A stretch of DNA of 64,000 nucleotides from Gillisia sp. Hel1_33_143 (lineage in GTDB: Bacteria > Bacteroidota > Bacteroidia > Flavobacteriales > Flavobacteriaceae), in contig NZ_LT629737.1 in NCBI RefSeq assembly GCF_900104765.1, forward strand, positions 1,922,001 to 1,986,000. Direction: 5' to 3'. Positions within the stretch are counted from its first letter, which is position 1. Every line of letters begins with the position of its first letter. Below, one piece after another: positions 40,931 through 50,807 of the stretch. The position numbers and the translations under genes were made by a program. The notes under the pieces are model-generated. The model worked only from the letters and a program-made list of their open reading frames with translations. It was not told where the DNA came from and searched no databases.

Positions 40931-42136
40931 ATGATAAAATTTGCCCTGATCAAAGAGCGTAAATCTCCACCGGATAGACGTGTGGTGTTTTCTCCAGAAA
41001 AACTAAAAGAAGTAGTTCAAAAATTTCCAGAGGCAAGTTTTAAGATTGAAGCCTCAGATATCAGAATATTTTCAGATCAGGAGTATAGAGATGCAGGATT
41101 TGAGGTGGTAGAAGATGTTTCAGATTGTGATGTAATGCTAGGGGTAAAAGAGGTTCCATTGCCATATCTAATTCCAGATAAGAAGTATTTCTTCTTTTCG
41201 CATACTATCAAAAAGCAGCATTATAATAGGGACCTTTTAAGAGAAGTGGTTTCAAAACATATCGAACTTTACGATCATGAAGTGGTTGTGAAAAAGAACG
41301 GACATAGACTTATTGGCTTTGGTCGCTACGCAGGATTGGTAGGAGCTTATAATTGTTTTAGAGCTTTGGGAGTCCAAAATAATTTATATATTCTACCAAA
41401 AGCTAAGGATCTACCAGATCTAAATGCCCTTTTGTCAGCTTTAGAAAAAACTAAAGTTCCTAATTTAAAATTCGTTCTTACAGGAAGTGGGAAAGTTGCA
41501 CATGGCGCTAAAGAAATATTAGATCATCTAAAAATTAAGCAGGTAAGTACAGAGCATTATCTAAACGATAAGTTTATTGAGCCTGTGTATTGTCTAATAG
41601 ATGTGCTGGATTACAATGCACATAAAGAGAATAAAAATACTACGAACTTGCATTTTTATAAAAACTCAGAAGAGTACAGATCAGATTTTATGAAATTCGC
41701 TAAAGTAAGTGATGTGTTTATTGCAGGTCATTTTTATGGTGATGGGGCACCAGTTTTCTTTGATAAGCAACAGGCCGCTTCTAAAGATTTCAATATTAAA
41801 CTTATCGCAGATATATCTTGTGATATCAAGGAGCCCATAGCTAGTACTATAAGACCTTCTACTATTGCTGAACCTTTTTATGGATATGATCCTGAAAACG
41901 GAAAAGAGGTGGATTTTAAGGATAAGAATGCTATTATGGTAATGGCGGTAGATAATCTGCCTTGTGAATTGCCTCGAGATGCCAGTGAAGGTTTTGGTGA
42001 AATGTTTCTCGATAAGGTGATTCCATCTTTCTTTAACGGTGATAAGAATGGTATTTTGGAACGGGCAAGAATGACTCAGAATGGAAATTTAACAGAAAGA
42101 TTTGAGTATCTACAGGATTTTCTGGATGGTAAATAG
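40931..42136 (+). CDS. Saccharopine/alanine dehydrogenase-like NAD(P) enzyme
   Basis: 401 residues with the AlaDH/PNT N-terminal fold: FALIKERKSPPDRRVVFSPEKLKEV, then a catalytic segment KKYFFFSHTIKKQHYNRDLL, and GRYAGLVGAYNCFRALG. A Rossmann part follows with LTGSGKVAHGAKEIL. These are features of the lysine-forming saccharopine dehydrogenase branch; flavobacterial members are often annotated as saccharopine or alanine dehydrogenase. The metabolic role is not fixed by context. Monocistronic, divergent from tmRNA, with a terminator after it. Confidence 0.82.
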   Translation: MIKFALIKERKSPPDRRVVFSPEKLKEVVQKFPEASFKIEASDIRIFSDQEYRDAGFEVVEDVSDCDVMLGVKEVPLPYLIPDKKYFFFSHTIKKQHYNRDLLREVVSKHIELYDHEVVVKKNGHRLIGFGRYAGLVGAYNCFRALGVQNNLYILPKAKDLPDLNALLSALEKTKVPNLKFVLTGSGKVAHGAKEILDHLKIKQVSTEHYLNDKFIEPVYCLIDVLDYNAHKENKNTTNLHFYKNSEEYRSDFMKFAKVSDVFIAGHFYGDGAPVFFDKQQAASKDFNIKLIADISCDIKEPIASTIRPSTIAEPFYGYDPENGKEVDFKDKNAIMVMAVDNLPCELPRDASEGFGEMFLDKVIPSFFNGDKNGILERARMTQNGNLTERFEYLQDFLDGK

Positions 42137-42163
42137 AACCTATAAGTTTCAATAAGAATATCT

Positions 42164-42211
42164 AAAAAACTGAAAAGCTATTATCCATCTATAACAGCTT
42201 TTCAGTTTTTT
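42164..42211. terminator. Bidirectional terminator
   Basis: AAAAAACTGAAAAGCT and its exact complement around 16 nt, between converging genes. Confidence 0.75.
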
Positions 42212-42220
42212 AATTAACTC

Positions 42221-43078
42221 CTATTTAGCAATCCACATGGCTATTTCCAGATCCTGATTAAAGAGTTCATCGGTTATACTACCAATAAGTAAGGAAGAAA
42301 AAGTATTGCCTCCTTTATCTCCAACAATCAAAAGATCTACATTAGAATGTTTAGCGCTAGTACTCAGTTTTTTGGCTACTCCAGAATCTCTACCGGGTAT
42401 GATTTCTAATTCTAACTCATGTTTTAAGTGAAGTTTTTTACAGAATTTTAAATAACGTTCCTTTAGATGCTTTTCTATTTTAAGATCTAAATTCTCCTTT
42501 GGTACATAGGGAGAGAATTGAACTGGCATATTATAGACATAAACAGCTTTTGCGGTTGCTTTGGTAAATTCTAATAGATTGTCTGTTAGGTGAAAAACTT
42601 TTTTAGAAGCTTGAGAAAAATCGGTACCTGCCCAGATATTAGATATCTCAGGTTTAAAATTATTCGGAATGGATAGAATGTTACATTTAAGCATGCGTAA
42701 CAACTTACCGCTTACAACTCCAGTCCCTCCATTTCTATTTTTATTACCAATAATTGCTAGATCTATTCTATATTTATTAACTATATAATTTATAAGAGAT
42801 TCTGTATACGGATCTTCAGAAATAAGCACTTCCCATGCTACGGAATTACTAAATTTTTCTTCAACTTTTTCATTGAGCTCATCTCCAATGATCTCATCAA
42901 GATTTATATCTTTTAACTGCTCATGGAACAACTCAGATATTTCGTATTTCTTGATATTATGAACAAAGAAAACTTTGTCAACTTTAAGGGTTTCAGCAAG
43001 AAAGGAAGCATAATTGATAAGGGTATCGTCAATGTCAGATAAATCTAGTGCTACCAGTATGTTTTTAAAATTGTACAT
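42221..43078 (-). CDS. Universal stress protein, two UspA domains
   Basis: 285 residues made of two UspA domains. The first has NILVALDLSDIDDTLINYA and the ATP-loop-like GNKNRNGGTGVVSGKLLRML; the second has IWAGTDFSQASKKV and GDKGGNTFSSLLIGSITDEL. Tandem Usp proteins often sense nucleotides and tune transporters. The gene starts 6 bp after the BCCT transporter gene on the same strand, which suggests it acts on or with that transporter under osmotic stress. Confidence 0.9.
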   Translation of the reverse strand: MYNFKNILVALDLSDIDDTLINYASFLAETLKVDKVFFVHNIKKYEISELFHEQLKDINLDEIIGDELNEKVEEKFSNSVAWEVLISEDPYTESLINYIVNKYRIDLAIIGNKNRNGGTGVVSGKLLRMLKCNILSIPNNFKPEISNIWAGTDFSQASKKVFHLTDNLLEFTKATAKAVYVYNMPVQFSPYVPKENLDLKIEKHLKERYLKFCKKLHLKHELELEIIPGRDSGVAKKLSTSAKHSNVDLLIVGDKGGNTFSSLLIGSITDELFNQDLEIAMWIAK

Positions 43079-43084
43079 AGAAAC

Positions 43085-44710
43085 CTATTTTTGAATATTT
43101 TGCTGATTTGTATTTCGTTTCTTTACGATGCTAGAAACAATCTCTTCGTAATTCTCTAATTCTTTTTGAGAGTCTCTCTTTTTTAATTTTTCTAGATCTT
43201 CCGAAAGGCCTTTGTATAGGGAATAGCACATCACAATTAATATTAAAGCAAAGGGCAGTCCTGTTACTATAGAGGCTGTTTGTAATGCCTGTAATCCACC
43301 TCCAACTAGCAATACAGCAGCCACAGTTCCTTCAGCAAGTGCCCAAAATACTCGCTGGCCTACAGGAGCATCTATCTTTCCGCCAGATGTTAAACTGTCT
43401 ACCACTAAAGATCCCGAATCTGAAGATGTTACAAAGAATCCTGCTATGAGAATGATCGCAACTATGTTTAAAACAAAAGAAAAGGGATAATCTTCTATAA
43501 ATACAAATAGGGCAGTGGCAACATTATCATTTACTGCATTTATAATAGTGTCATCTCCAAGTAAAGCCATATGTAAAGAAGTACTTCCAAAGGCAGAGAT
43601 CCAGAAAAATGTTACTAATGAAGGTACAAGTAAAACTCCAAGAATAAATTCTTTTACCGTCCTTCCTTTAGAAATTCTAGCAATGAACATTCCTACAAAA
43701 GGAGACCAAGCAATCCACCATCCCCAATAAAAAACCGTCCAGTTATTCTGCCAAGAAGTCCCTGTGTAACTTTCTGTCCAACTAGCAATGTTTAGAAAGC
43801 TAGAAAAATAACTTCCAGTATTTTGAATAAAAGATTTAAAGATAAAAATGGTTGGTCCTAATACTACCACTAGGAGTAAGAATAGCACTGCAACGCGCAT
43901 ATTCCATTCACTTAAGAATTTTACTCCCTTGTCTACACCTAATACTACAGAAACTGTGGCAATTAATGTAATTCCTGCAATTAATAGAATTTGAGTTTGG
44001 ACGCCACTGTCTATATCAAATAGATGATTTAAACCTGCAGCTATTTGTTGAACACCCATACCTAAAGAAGTTGCTAATCCAAAAAGAGTAGCTAATACAG
44101 CAAAAATATCTATGGCATCTCCAATTTTTCCATAGATCTTATCTCCCAAAAATGGATAGAATACAGAACGAATAGTCAATGGAAGTCCGCGGGAGTAGGT
44201 AAAATAAGCTAAAGATAATCCAACTAGTGCGTAGACAGCCCATGCATGAAACCCCCAGTGTAAAAACGTGAATTTCATAGCCTCTTTAGCTGCCTCGGCA
44301 GTTTCACCTTGGGCCATTGGCGGACTGAGGAAATGATATATGGGTTCTGATATACTCCAAAATAATAATCCTATTCCCATTCCTGCGCTAAAAAGCATGG
44401 CAAACCAGGAAAGTGTTTTAAATTCTGGTTTTGCAGACTGTCCTCCAATTCTAATATTACCAAACTTGCTAAATGCCAGGTAAATCATAAAGATCAAAAA
44501 GATGTTCACGCTTAGAATAAAGAACCACCCAGCCTTATTTGCAACAAAATCTTGAATTGAGGTAAAGTATTGTTCTGCTCTTTCTTTATATAGTAGGGTT
44601 AAGGTGATAATTAAAATTATAATGATGGCAGAAGTAAAAAATACTGGACCATTAACTTCTAACCCGAATATGGACTTCCTTTCATCACTTCTTATAATTT
44701 TCTTAGCCAT
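43085..44710 (-). CDS. BCCT-family betaine/carnitine/choline transporter
   Basis: 541 residues with 12 membrane segments. The BCCT signature GWWIAWSPFVGMFIARISKGRT is in the second half, and FLHWGFHAWAVYALVGLSLAYF marks the helix carrying substrate-binding aromatic residues. Both termini are charged. It imports compatible solutes such as glycine betaine, coupled to sodium or protons. Operon with a tandem Usp protein downstream. Confidence 0.93.
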   Translation of the reverse strand: MAKKIIRSDERKSIFGLEVNGPVFFTSAIIIILIITLTLLYKERAEQYFTSIQDFVANKAGWFFILSVNIFLIFMIYLAFSKFGNIRIGGQSAKPEFKTLSWFAMLFSAGMGIGLLFWSISEPIYHFLSPPMAQGETAEAAKEAMKFTFLHWGFHAWAVYALVGLSLAYFTYSRGLPLTIRSVFYPFLGDKIYGKIGDAIDIFAVLATLFGLATSLGMGVQQIAAGLNHLFDIDSGVQTQILLIAGITLIATVSVVLGVDKGVKFLSEWNMRVAVLFLLLVVVLGPTIFIFKSFIQNTGSYFSSFLNIASWTESYTGTSWQNNWTVFYWGWWIAWSPFVGMFIARISKGRTVKEFILGVLLVPSLVTFFWISAFGSTSLHMALLGDDTIINAVNDNVATALFVFIEDYPFSFVLNIVAIILIAGFFVTSSDSGSLVVDSLTSGGKIDAPVGQRVFWALAEGTVAAVLLVGGGLQALQTASIVTGLPFALILIVMCYSLYKGLSEDLEKLKKRDSQKELENYEEIVSSIVKKRNTNQQNIQK

Positions 44711-44778
44711 AAATTGTTCTGTTTTATTTGATGTTTATTTGTTTTCTGTGAATTAGTAAAATTAGTTTGGTTAGAATA

Positions 44779-45930
44779 TTAAAAATAGTAGCCTATGTTG
44801 ATATTGAATCTCGCTTCCCATTTTGCATCTGGGTTTCCGGTGGAGAAATCATCTACAAAATTTCCACCCAGCCAAGAGTGATTATATCCCGCGGCATAGT
44901 CTACATACGTATATACATTACCTGCAGTAATCATAACTCCGGTAACATTGGTATATGAATCTTCAAAATCTGAAGCTTTCTTTTGCATGAACCCGAAATC
45001 ATTGTAGAATTGTAAACCAGATATAGGGCCAAAGGCTACTGGAACATTTCTTGAAATTCCAAAAGTATAAACATTAAAATCTGCGGCAACTTCATAAGGA
45101 ATTCCGTAGGCAGCCATTACTACTATATCCCGGGATTCTCCAAGAGCATTCTTTGGTTGGTGCGCTGCTATAATAAATTGTGCTTTTGCATTCCACTTTT
45201 CAGTAGTTAATTCGTAATGGGCGGCAAAAGCAGAATGGTCTCCTAAAGCTTCCGTGTCCAGATTATAAAGTTTTCCATATTCGGCAGAGAGTCCAAGCCT
45301 ACTTTTTACATTTTTCCCAAACTTATAGATAAACTTTCCATTGAATTGATTGATCTCTTTATTTCTACCTGCAATATCATAGGAATATCGATTGGGCGAT
45401 ATTTCAGTATTATTCCCAAATCTTAATTCTTCAGCATTTTTAAAGAAGGCAAGTTGATATTCAAAACTTTCTCCTGTATGAATATATTTTACTCCCATAT
45501 CATAATCATCTTCCAAACCTGCATAATAGGCTATGTTTAGGAAAAAGTTGGAAGAATTATATCGTTGAATTCCAAATGGAACTTGGGTAAGCCCGAGATG
45601 AATTTGATCTTGTTCGTTAAAATTATAACCCATCCATCCTTGCTTTAAGAAACCACCTCCAAAACCTTCTGAGTAGAATCTATACTCTGCATTTAGAAAA
45701 ATTCCTTTATAAGCAGCTTTTGCATTTATTCTAAACACATCAAAACCCAGATCTCCTCCGCGTTTTTTCTGTCCGTCTTTCCAGGATGATAAATTATAAT
45801 TAAAGCGAAGTGCTCCGCCTAATTTTAGTTGTAAACTGTCTTGCGCATTAGCCGGAAAAAAGCTGCATAGCGCTAGAAGCAGAATATAGAATTTTTTTGA
45901 AAATATAGATAGGGTAATGTTCTGTACCAT
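44779..45930 (-). CDS. Outer membrane porin-like beta-barrel protein
   Basis: 383 residues with a signal peptide ending PANAQ (about residue 30) and alternating amphipathic strands to a terminal aromatic (NINIGYYF), as in outer-membrane barrels. Runs such as LGGALRFNYNLSSW and FLNAEYRFYSEGFGGGFLKQGWMGYNF recall phosphate-selective porin-like proteins of Bacteroidetes. It lies upstream of the BCCT gene (about 70 bp) on the same strand and may let solutes reach it; that link is inference. Confidence 0.78.
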   Translation of the reverse strand: MVQNITLSIFSKKFYILLLALCSFFPANAQDSLQLKLGGALRFNYNLSSWKDGQKKRGGDLGFDVFRINAKAAYKGIFLNAEYRFYSEGFGGGFLKQGWMGYNFNEQDQIHLGLTQVPFGIQRYNSSNFFLNIAYYAGLEDDYDMGVKYIHTGESFEYQLAFFKNAEELRFGNNTEISPNRYSYDIAGRNKEINQFNGKFIYKFGKNVKSRLGLSAEYGKLYNLDTEALGDHSAFAAHYELTTEKWNAKAQFIIAAHQPKNALGESRDIVVMAAYGIPYEVAADFNVYTFGISRNVPVAFGPISGLQFYNDFGFMQKKASDFEDSYTNVTGVMITAGNVYTYVDYAAGYNHSWLGGNFVDDFSTGNPDAKWEARFNINIGYYF

Positions 45931-46128
45931 GCAGTTAATTTTAATGTTAGCTAATCTTTGAGCTCTGAGAGGGGATATGCAATCTTCGCAATTTAAAATA
46001 TCATAAAGTTTTTGAAGATAAATTTAAGAAAGCTATAACAAAATAATTGTCTAATGCATTGTTGTTTAGTGAATTGAGGTAGTTTGGAATTTTTTTAGCT
46101 TATAGGATATTTAAATTTAAGGCATAAA

Positions 46129-46156
46129 AAAAGCCGACGCTATGTCCGGCTTTTAT
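46129..46156. terminator. Terminator after kdsA
   Basis: AAAAGCCGGACATAGCGTCGGCTTTTTTT in leftward reading, given here in parts: stem AAAGCCG with CGGCTTT around about 10 nt, then a T-run. It lies 25 bp after the kdsA stop. Confidence 0.65.
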
Positions 46157-46180
46157 CTTGAAAATGAAATTATTGAAATA

Positions 46181-47002
46181 TTACTTTAAAGAATTTACTG
46201 TTTTTCTGATGGCTACCAGATTAGTTAATAACTTTTCTAAATATTGCAGATCCAGCATATTGGCTCCGTCACTTTTTGCATTTGCAGGATCAAAGTGAGT
46301 TTCTATAAACAAACCATCTACGTTGTTCACTATTCCAGCTCTCGCAATAGTCTCTATCATATCTGGTCTTCCACCAGTTACGCCACTGCTTTGATTTGGT
46401 TGTTGTAAAGAATGGGTTACATCTAATACTGTAGGTGCATATTGGCGCATTGTAGGAATACCTCTAAAATCTACGATCATATCCTGATATCCAAACATAG
46501 TACCTCTATCTGTGATCATAACTTGCTCATTATTGCAATCTGTAACCTTGGTAACAGCATGCTTCATGCTCTCCGGACTCATAAACTGACCTTTCTTTAG
46601 GTTTACCACCTTACCGGTTTCTGCTGCAGCCACAACAAGATCTGTTTGGCGTACCAAGAATGCAGGTATTTGTAATACATCTACATATTCTGCCGCAAGA
46701 GCGGCATCGCTTATTTCATGAATATCTGTTACTGATGGAACTTTGAAAGTTTCAGAAACCTTTCTTAAGATCTTTAATGCCTTCTCATCACCAATTCCAG
46801 TAAAACTATCAATACGACTACGATTTGCTTTTTTAAAGGAGCCTTTAAAAATAAAAGGGATCTCTAGTTTATCTGTAATAGAAAGGATCTTTTCTGCAAT
46901 TCTTAAAGCCATTGCTTCCCCTTCAATAGCACATGGTCCTGCAAGTAGAAAAAAGTTGTTGGCATTAAGATGTTTTATCTGTGGAATCTTTTCAAGTTTC
47001 AT
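46181..47002 (-). CDS. kdsA: KDO-8-phosphate synthase
   Basis: 273 residues, the full length for KdsA. Motifs: LLAGPCAIEGEAMALRIAEK at the start, FIFKGSFKKANRSRIDSFTGIG with the PEP-binding KANRS, and FRGIPTMRQYAPTVLDVTHSLQQPN, DGLFIETHFDPANAKSDGANML near the end. It condenses phosphoenolpyruvate with arabinose-5-phosphate to make KDO-8-phosphate for lipopolysaccharide core. The residue in the place of the metal Cys is Asn (LLAGPCAI follows HLNANN), fitting the metal-independent class, but this is not certain. Monocistronic. Confidence 0.95.
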   Translation of the reverse strand: MKLEKIPQIKHLNANNFFLLAGPCAIEGEAMALRIAEKILSITDKLEIPFIFKGSFKKANRSRIDSFTGIGDEKALKILRKVSETFKVPSVTDIHEISDAALAAEYVDVLQIPAFLVRQTDLVVAAAETGKVVNLKKGQFMSPESMKHAVTKVTDCNNEQVMITDRGTMFGYQDMIVDFRGIPTMRQYAPTVLDVTHSLQQPNQSSGVTGGRPDMIETIARAGIVNNVDGLFIETHFDPANAKSDGANMLDLQYLEKLLTNLVAIRKTVNSLK

Positions 47003-47203
47003 ATAAAGTATTTTAAGAACAAAGATAACAGAAATTAAAAGCGTTTACAATGCATATAAATACAGGTTTTCCTCCATGCCATTTTTAAGAGTGGGAAAAT
47101 CTAATTGATCTTCTAATAGTTTATATTAGTATTGATCTTATCTTTTGATATTTAAGGGTTTTGTTAGAAATGATGTTTAACTAGATTTTATACATTTCAG
47201 AGT

Positions 47204-47365
47204 ATGAAAGAATCATCTGTGAAACATAAATTATGGTTATGGCGTTTTGCTAGTGCTGATTGTGGTGATCATGAGGTAGATTTTCATGAATCTGTTTCTG
47301 ATACCAGAATTAAGATAATGGTTGAAGGTTTAAAGAAAAATATTAAAATATATCGGAAAATGTAA
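47204..47365 (+). CDS. Possible small protein
   Basis: 53 codons, ATG to TAA: KESSVKHKLWLWRFASADC, an acidic His-rich middle (GDHEVDFHESVSD) and a basic end KKNIKIYRKM. The composition looks more protein-like than the surrounding AT-rich DNA. No family recognised. Confidence 0.35.
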   Translation: MKESSVKHKLWLWRFASADCGDHEVDFHESVSDTRIKIMVEGLKKNIKIYRKM

Positions 47366-47565
47366 TCCTTTATAATATTTAGGTTCAATAGGATTCATGG
47401 CTAATTATTAGATGTGATTTTCTATTTAATACTTCCAATTTTTTATGTCTTGATGCTAATTGAATAATTGTCTGTGAGTTAAACATTTTAAAGCTTTTCG
47501 AAATAAAAGATAAAAACTTAATTTATATAGACTCTTGCTTATAGTAAATTTCATAAAATAAAACG

Positions 47566-47573
47566 TACCTTTG
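47566..47573 (+). promoter_or_regulatory. -7 box of the typA promoter
   Basis: TACCTTTG matches the Bacteroidetes -7 consensus TAnnTTTG exactly and lies 25 bp before the ATG. A TTG is found further upstream, but at a longer than usual distance. Confidence 0.55.
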
Positions 47574-47597
47574 CAGCCTTAAAAATGAGGCGTTTAT

Positions 47598-49397
47598 ATG
47601 ACAGCTATTAAAAACATTGCAATTATTGCACACGTTGACCACGGTAAAACTACCTTGGTTGATAAAATTATGTACCATTGCCAACTTTTCCGTGAAAACG
47701 AAAATACAGGTGATCTAATTTTAGATAACAACGATCTTGAGAGAGAACGAGGAATTACAATTACCTCTAAGAACGTTTCTGTAGTTTACAAAGACACAAA
47801 GATCAATATCATCGATACTCCTGGTCACGCCGATTTTGGTGGAGAGGTAGAGCGAGTGTTGAACATGGCAGACGGAGTTTTACTTTTAGTAGATGCTTTT
47901 GAGGGACCTATGCCTCAAACTCGTTTCGTATTACAAAAAGCGATCGACCTTGGGTTAAAACCATGTGTTGTTGTAAATAAAGTTGATAAAGAAAACTGTA
48001 CTCCAGAAGAAGTTCATGAGAAGGTTTTTGATCTTATGTTCGAATTAGGAGCAGAAGAATGGCAACTAGATTTCCCAACCGTTTACGGTTCAGCTAAGAA
48101 TAACTGGATGAGTGACGATTGGAGAAACCAAACTGAAAATATCGAGCCATTATTAGATATGGTTCTAGAACATATTAAATCTCCAGTAATTGAAGAAGGA
48201 ACAACTCAAATGTTGATCACTTCTTTAGATTTTTCATCTTTTACAGGACGAATTGCAATTGGAAGATTACAAAGAGGAAAATTAAAAGAAGGAATGCAGG
48301 TTTCTTTGGTGAAGCGTGATGGAAGCATCAAGAAAACCAAGATCAAGGAACTTCATACTTTTGAAGGTTTAGGAAGAAGAAAGATTGATGAAGTTGAAGC
48401 AGGTGATATCTGTGCGATCGTAGGTCTTGAAGGATTTGAAATTGGCGATACCGTTGCAGATCTTGAAAATCCAGAGGGATTAAAGACTATCGCTATTGAT
48501 GAGCCTACCATGAGTATGCTTTTCACGATTAACGATTCTCCTTTCTTTGGTCAGGATGGTAAATTTGTTACTTCTAGACATATTAGAGAGCGTTTAGCTA
48601 AAGAACTTGAAAAGAACCTTGCGCTTAAAGTGGAAGCTACAGATAGTGCAGATAAATTCATGGTATTTGGTCGTGGTGTACTTCATTTATCTGTTCTTAT
48701 TGAAACAATGAGAAGAGAAGGTTATGAGCTTCAGATCGGTCAGCCACAGGTAATTATCAAGGAAATAGATGGTGTTAAATGTGAGCCGGTAGAAGAAATG
48801 ACTATAGATCTTCCGGAAGTGGTTTCTGGGAAAGCTGTGGAAATGGTTTCTATGAGAAAAGGAGAGATGACGAGTATGGAAGCTAAAGGTGACCGTATGA
48901 CTATCCAATTCATGATCCCATCTCGTGGAATTATTGGTTTAAGAAATAACTTGCTTACTGCAACTGCAGGAGAAGCTATCATGTCTCACCGTTTTAAAGA
49001 ATACCAACCGTTAAAAGGTGGTATCCCAGAACGTCAGAATGGTTCTTTAGTTTCTATGGAAAGAGGAAAAGCGATTCCTTATTCTATAGATAAGTTACAA
49101 GATAGAGGAAAGTTCTTCGTTGATCCGGGAGAAGATATTTATGAAGGTCAGGTTATTGGAGAGAATTCTCGTCAAGATGATATGGCTGTGAATATTACCA
49201 AAACTAAAAAAATGTCTAACGTACGTTCTTCTGGAGCAGATGATAAAGCGAAAATTGTTCCGGCAATTAAATTCTCTTTAGAAGAAGCTTTAGAATACAT
49301 TCAGAAAGATGAGTATGTAGAGGTTACTCCTCATCATATTCGTTTACGTAAGATCTATCTTACCGAAAATGAACGTAAGAGAAATAAGATCAATTAA
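47598..49397 (+). CDS. typA: Ribosome-associated GTPase TypA/BipA
   Basis: 599 residues, full length. G1 AHVDHGKTTL (11-20), switch region RERGITITSKN, G3 DTPGHADFGGEVER, G4 NKVDKENC. Domain II and the EF-G-like domains III and V follow, then the TypA-specific C-terminal domain with HRFKEYQPLKG and VKITxxKKMSNVRSS-type loop (TKTKKMSNVRSSGADDK). It binds the 70S ribosome and helps large-subunit assembly under stress. Monocistronic with its own terminator. Confidence 0.96.
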   Translation: MTAIKNIAIIAHVDHGKTTLVDKIMYHCQLFRENENTGDLILDNNDLERERGITITSKNVSVVYKDTKINIIDTPGHADFGGEVERVLNMADGVLLLVDAFEGPMPQTRFVLQKAIDLGLKPCVVVNKVDKENCTPEEVHEKVFDLMFELGAEEWQLDFPTVYGSAKNNWMSDDWRNQTENIEPLLDMVLEHIKSPVIEEGTTQMLITSLDFSSFTGRIAIGRLQRGKLKEGMQVSLVKRDGSIKKTKIKELHTFEGLGRRKIDEVEAGDICAIVGLEGFEIGDTVADLENPEGLKTIAIDEPTMSMLFTINDSPFFGQDGKFVTSRHIRERLAKELEKNLALKVEATDSADKFMVFGRGVLHLSVLIETMRREGYELQIGQPQVIIKEIDGVKCEPVEEMTIDLPEVVSGKAVEMVSMRKGEMTSMEAKGDRMTIQFMIPSRGIIGLRNNLLTATAGEAIMSHRFKEYQPLKGGIPERQNGSLVSMERGKAIPYSIDKLQDRGKFFVDPGEDIYEGQVIGENSRQDDMAVNITKTKKMSNVRSSGADDKAKIVPAIKFSLEEALEYIQKDEYVEVTPHHIRLRKIYLTENERKRNKIN

Positions 49398-49414
49398 TTT
49401 GATCCAATTACTAT

Positions 49415-49449
49415 AAAAAAATCCCGATCTTTTCAGATCGGGATTTTTT
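49415..49449 (+). terminator. Terminator after typA
   Basis: ATCCCGATCT and its exact complement around TTTC, with flanking A and T runs, 18 bp after the stop codon. Confidence 0.85.
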
Positions 49450-49878
49450 GTTTTTATAATTTTTCTAAGCGGATAACTGAACATAGTTATTTCAAATTAT
49501 GTCATCCTGAATTTATTTCAGGTTCTAGTTAAGAATGTTTCAGTTAAATTGAGATCTTGATTAAAAACGAATCGTTACTTTCTTAATTTAATTCATGCTT
49601 TTATCTTTCCAATAAATAAGGGATTACATCTAAAAGAATGATTAATTATACTGTGAGATTTCTCAATCGCTAAAAGGCTCCTTTGAAATGATATAAAGGA
49701 AATACATAGCTTTTTCAGATATTAATGGTTGCAAAAAAAAGTTTTTGAAGAATCCTTATCCTGCATTTATTTCAGCATCTGGAATAATAAAAGAAGCTAA
49801 ATCAAATTCAGCTTGATGAAAATTCATAAAATAAATGTCTCCCCGAGCGGAGTCGAGAGGTTAATCTCTAGATCAATA
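49450..49878. repeat. Intergenic region with short interspersed palindromes
   Basis: No gene. It holds CCTGAATTTATTTCAGG (about 49506-49522, a near-perfect palindrome) and a related CCTGCATTTATTTCAGC (about 49761). CCCCGAGCGGAGTCGAGAGG lies at about 49842-49861. Such GTCATCCTGAA...TTCAGG and GACTCCGCTCGGGG units recur between genes in many flavobacterial genomes. Confidence 0.5.
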
Positions 49879-50562
49879 TTAAATAGATTTTTGTACAACT
49901 TCAAAAACACGCTCTCCATCACATTTTAATGTTTTTGAAGGATATTTAAGCAATAACGCATAATCATGCGTGGCCATTAAAATGGTATTTCCGTTTTTGC
50001 TAATTTCTTGTAAAACTTCCATTACTTCCACAGAAGTTTGAGGATCTAAATTTCCGGTAGGCTCATCTGCTAGTATCAATTCAGGATCATTCAATAGAGC
50101 TCTTGCAATAGCAATACGTTGCTGCTCTCCACCAGAAAGTTGGTAAGGAAATTTAAAACCTTTAGTTTTCATACCAACCTTATCCAGTACTTCATCTATC
50201 TTTCTGTCCATAGAAGCTTTGTCTTTCCAACCTGTAGCTTTAAGAACGAACATTAAATTCTCTCTGATATTTCTATCATTTAATAATTTAAAATCTTGAA
50301 ATACCACTCCTAATTTTCTTCTTAGAAATGGAATGTCCTTCTCTTTAAGTGTTCTAAGGTTGTAATCTACAATAGTTCCTTCACCTTCTGTTAAAGGGAG
50401 ATCTCCATATAATGTTTTCATGAAACTACTCTTTCCTGTACCGGTTTTACCAATAAGATACACAAAGTCTCCTTTATTGATCTTTACATCAACTTCAGAT
50501 AAAATAAGATTTTCGCGCTGGTAGATAGCAGCATTATTTAATTCTAGAACAGTTTGCGACAT
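49879..50562 (-). CDS. FtsE-like ABC transporter ATPase
   Basis: 227 residues, a complete ABC ATPase: Walker [11 protein letters not shown]-loop [10 protein letters not shown], signature [16 protein letters not shown], Walker [13 protein letters not shown], switch His ATHD. Closest in type to FtsE/LolD ATPases, which power FtsX-like permeases. No permease gene is adjacent; in flavobacteria FtsX is often encoded elsewhere. I favour FtsE but cannot exclude a LolD role. Confidence 0.85.
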   Translation of the reverse strand: MSQTVLELNNAAIYQRENLILSEVDVKINKGDFVYLIGKTGTGKSSFMKTLYGDLPLTEGEGTIVDYNLRTLKEKDIPFLRRKLGVVFQDFKLLNDRNIRENLMFVLKATGWKDKASMDRKIDEVLDKVGMKTKGFKFPYQLSGGEQQRIAIARALLNDPELILADEPTGNLDPQTSVEVMEVLQEISKNGNTILMATHDYALLLKYPSKTLKCDGERVFEVVQKSI

Positions 50563-50807
50563 AAAAAATAAGGTTTCAGATTCTGAAGGTTAAAATTATG
50601 GGTAAATATACAGTTTTCCGAAGTTTTTAATAGTTCTTTTTATTAATGGTACACCAATTGATTTGGATGCTTCTTTCCATGTTATATAATTATATTGAAT
50701 AGTATGGATTTGCACTTTTTTTTACATTAACATAATTATCACAGTATACTTACGTTATTAAATGAGTGTTTAAATTATCTTTGATTCATCAACCTAAAAA
50801 TTATTTA

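Larger units (their letters stand above)
47003..47597. other. Intergenic region kdsA-typA with one small frame
   Basis: 595 bases holding a 53-codon frame (47204-47365) and a good -7 box for typA (47566-47573); otherwise AT-rich without other signals. Confidence 0.5.
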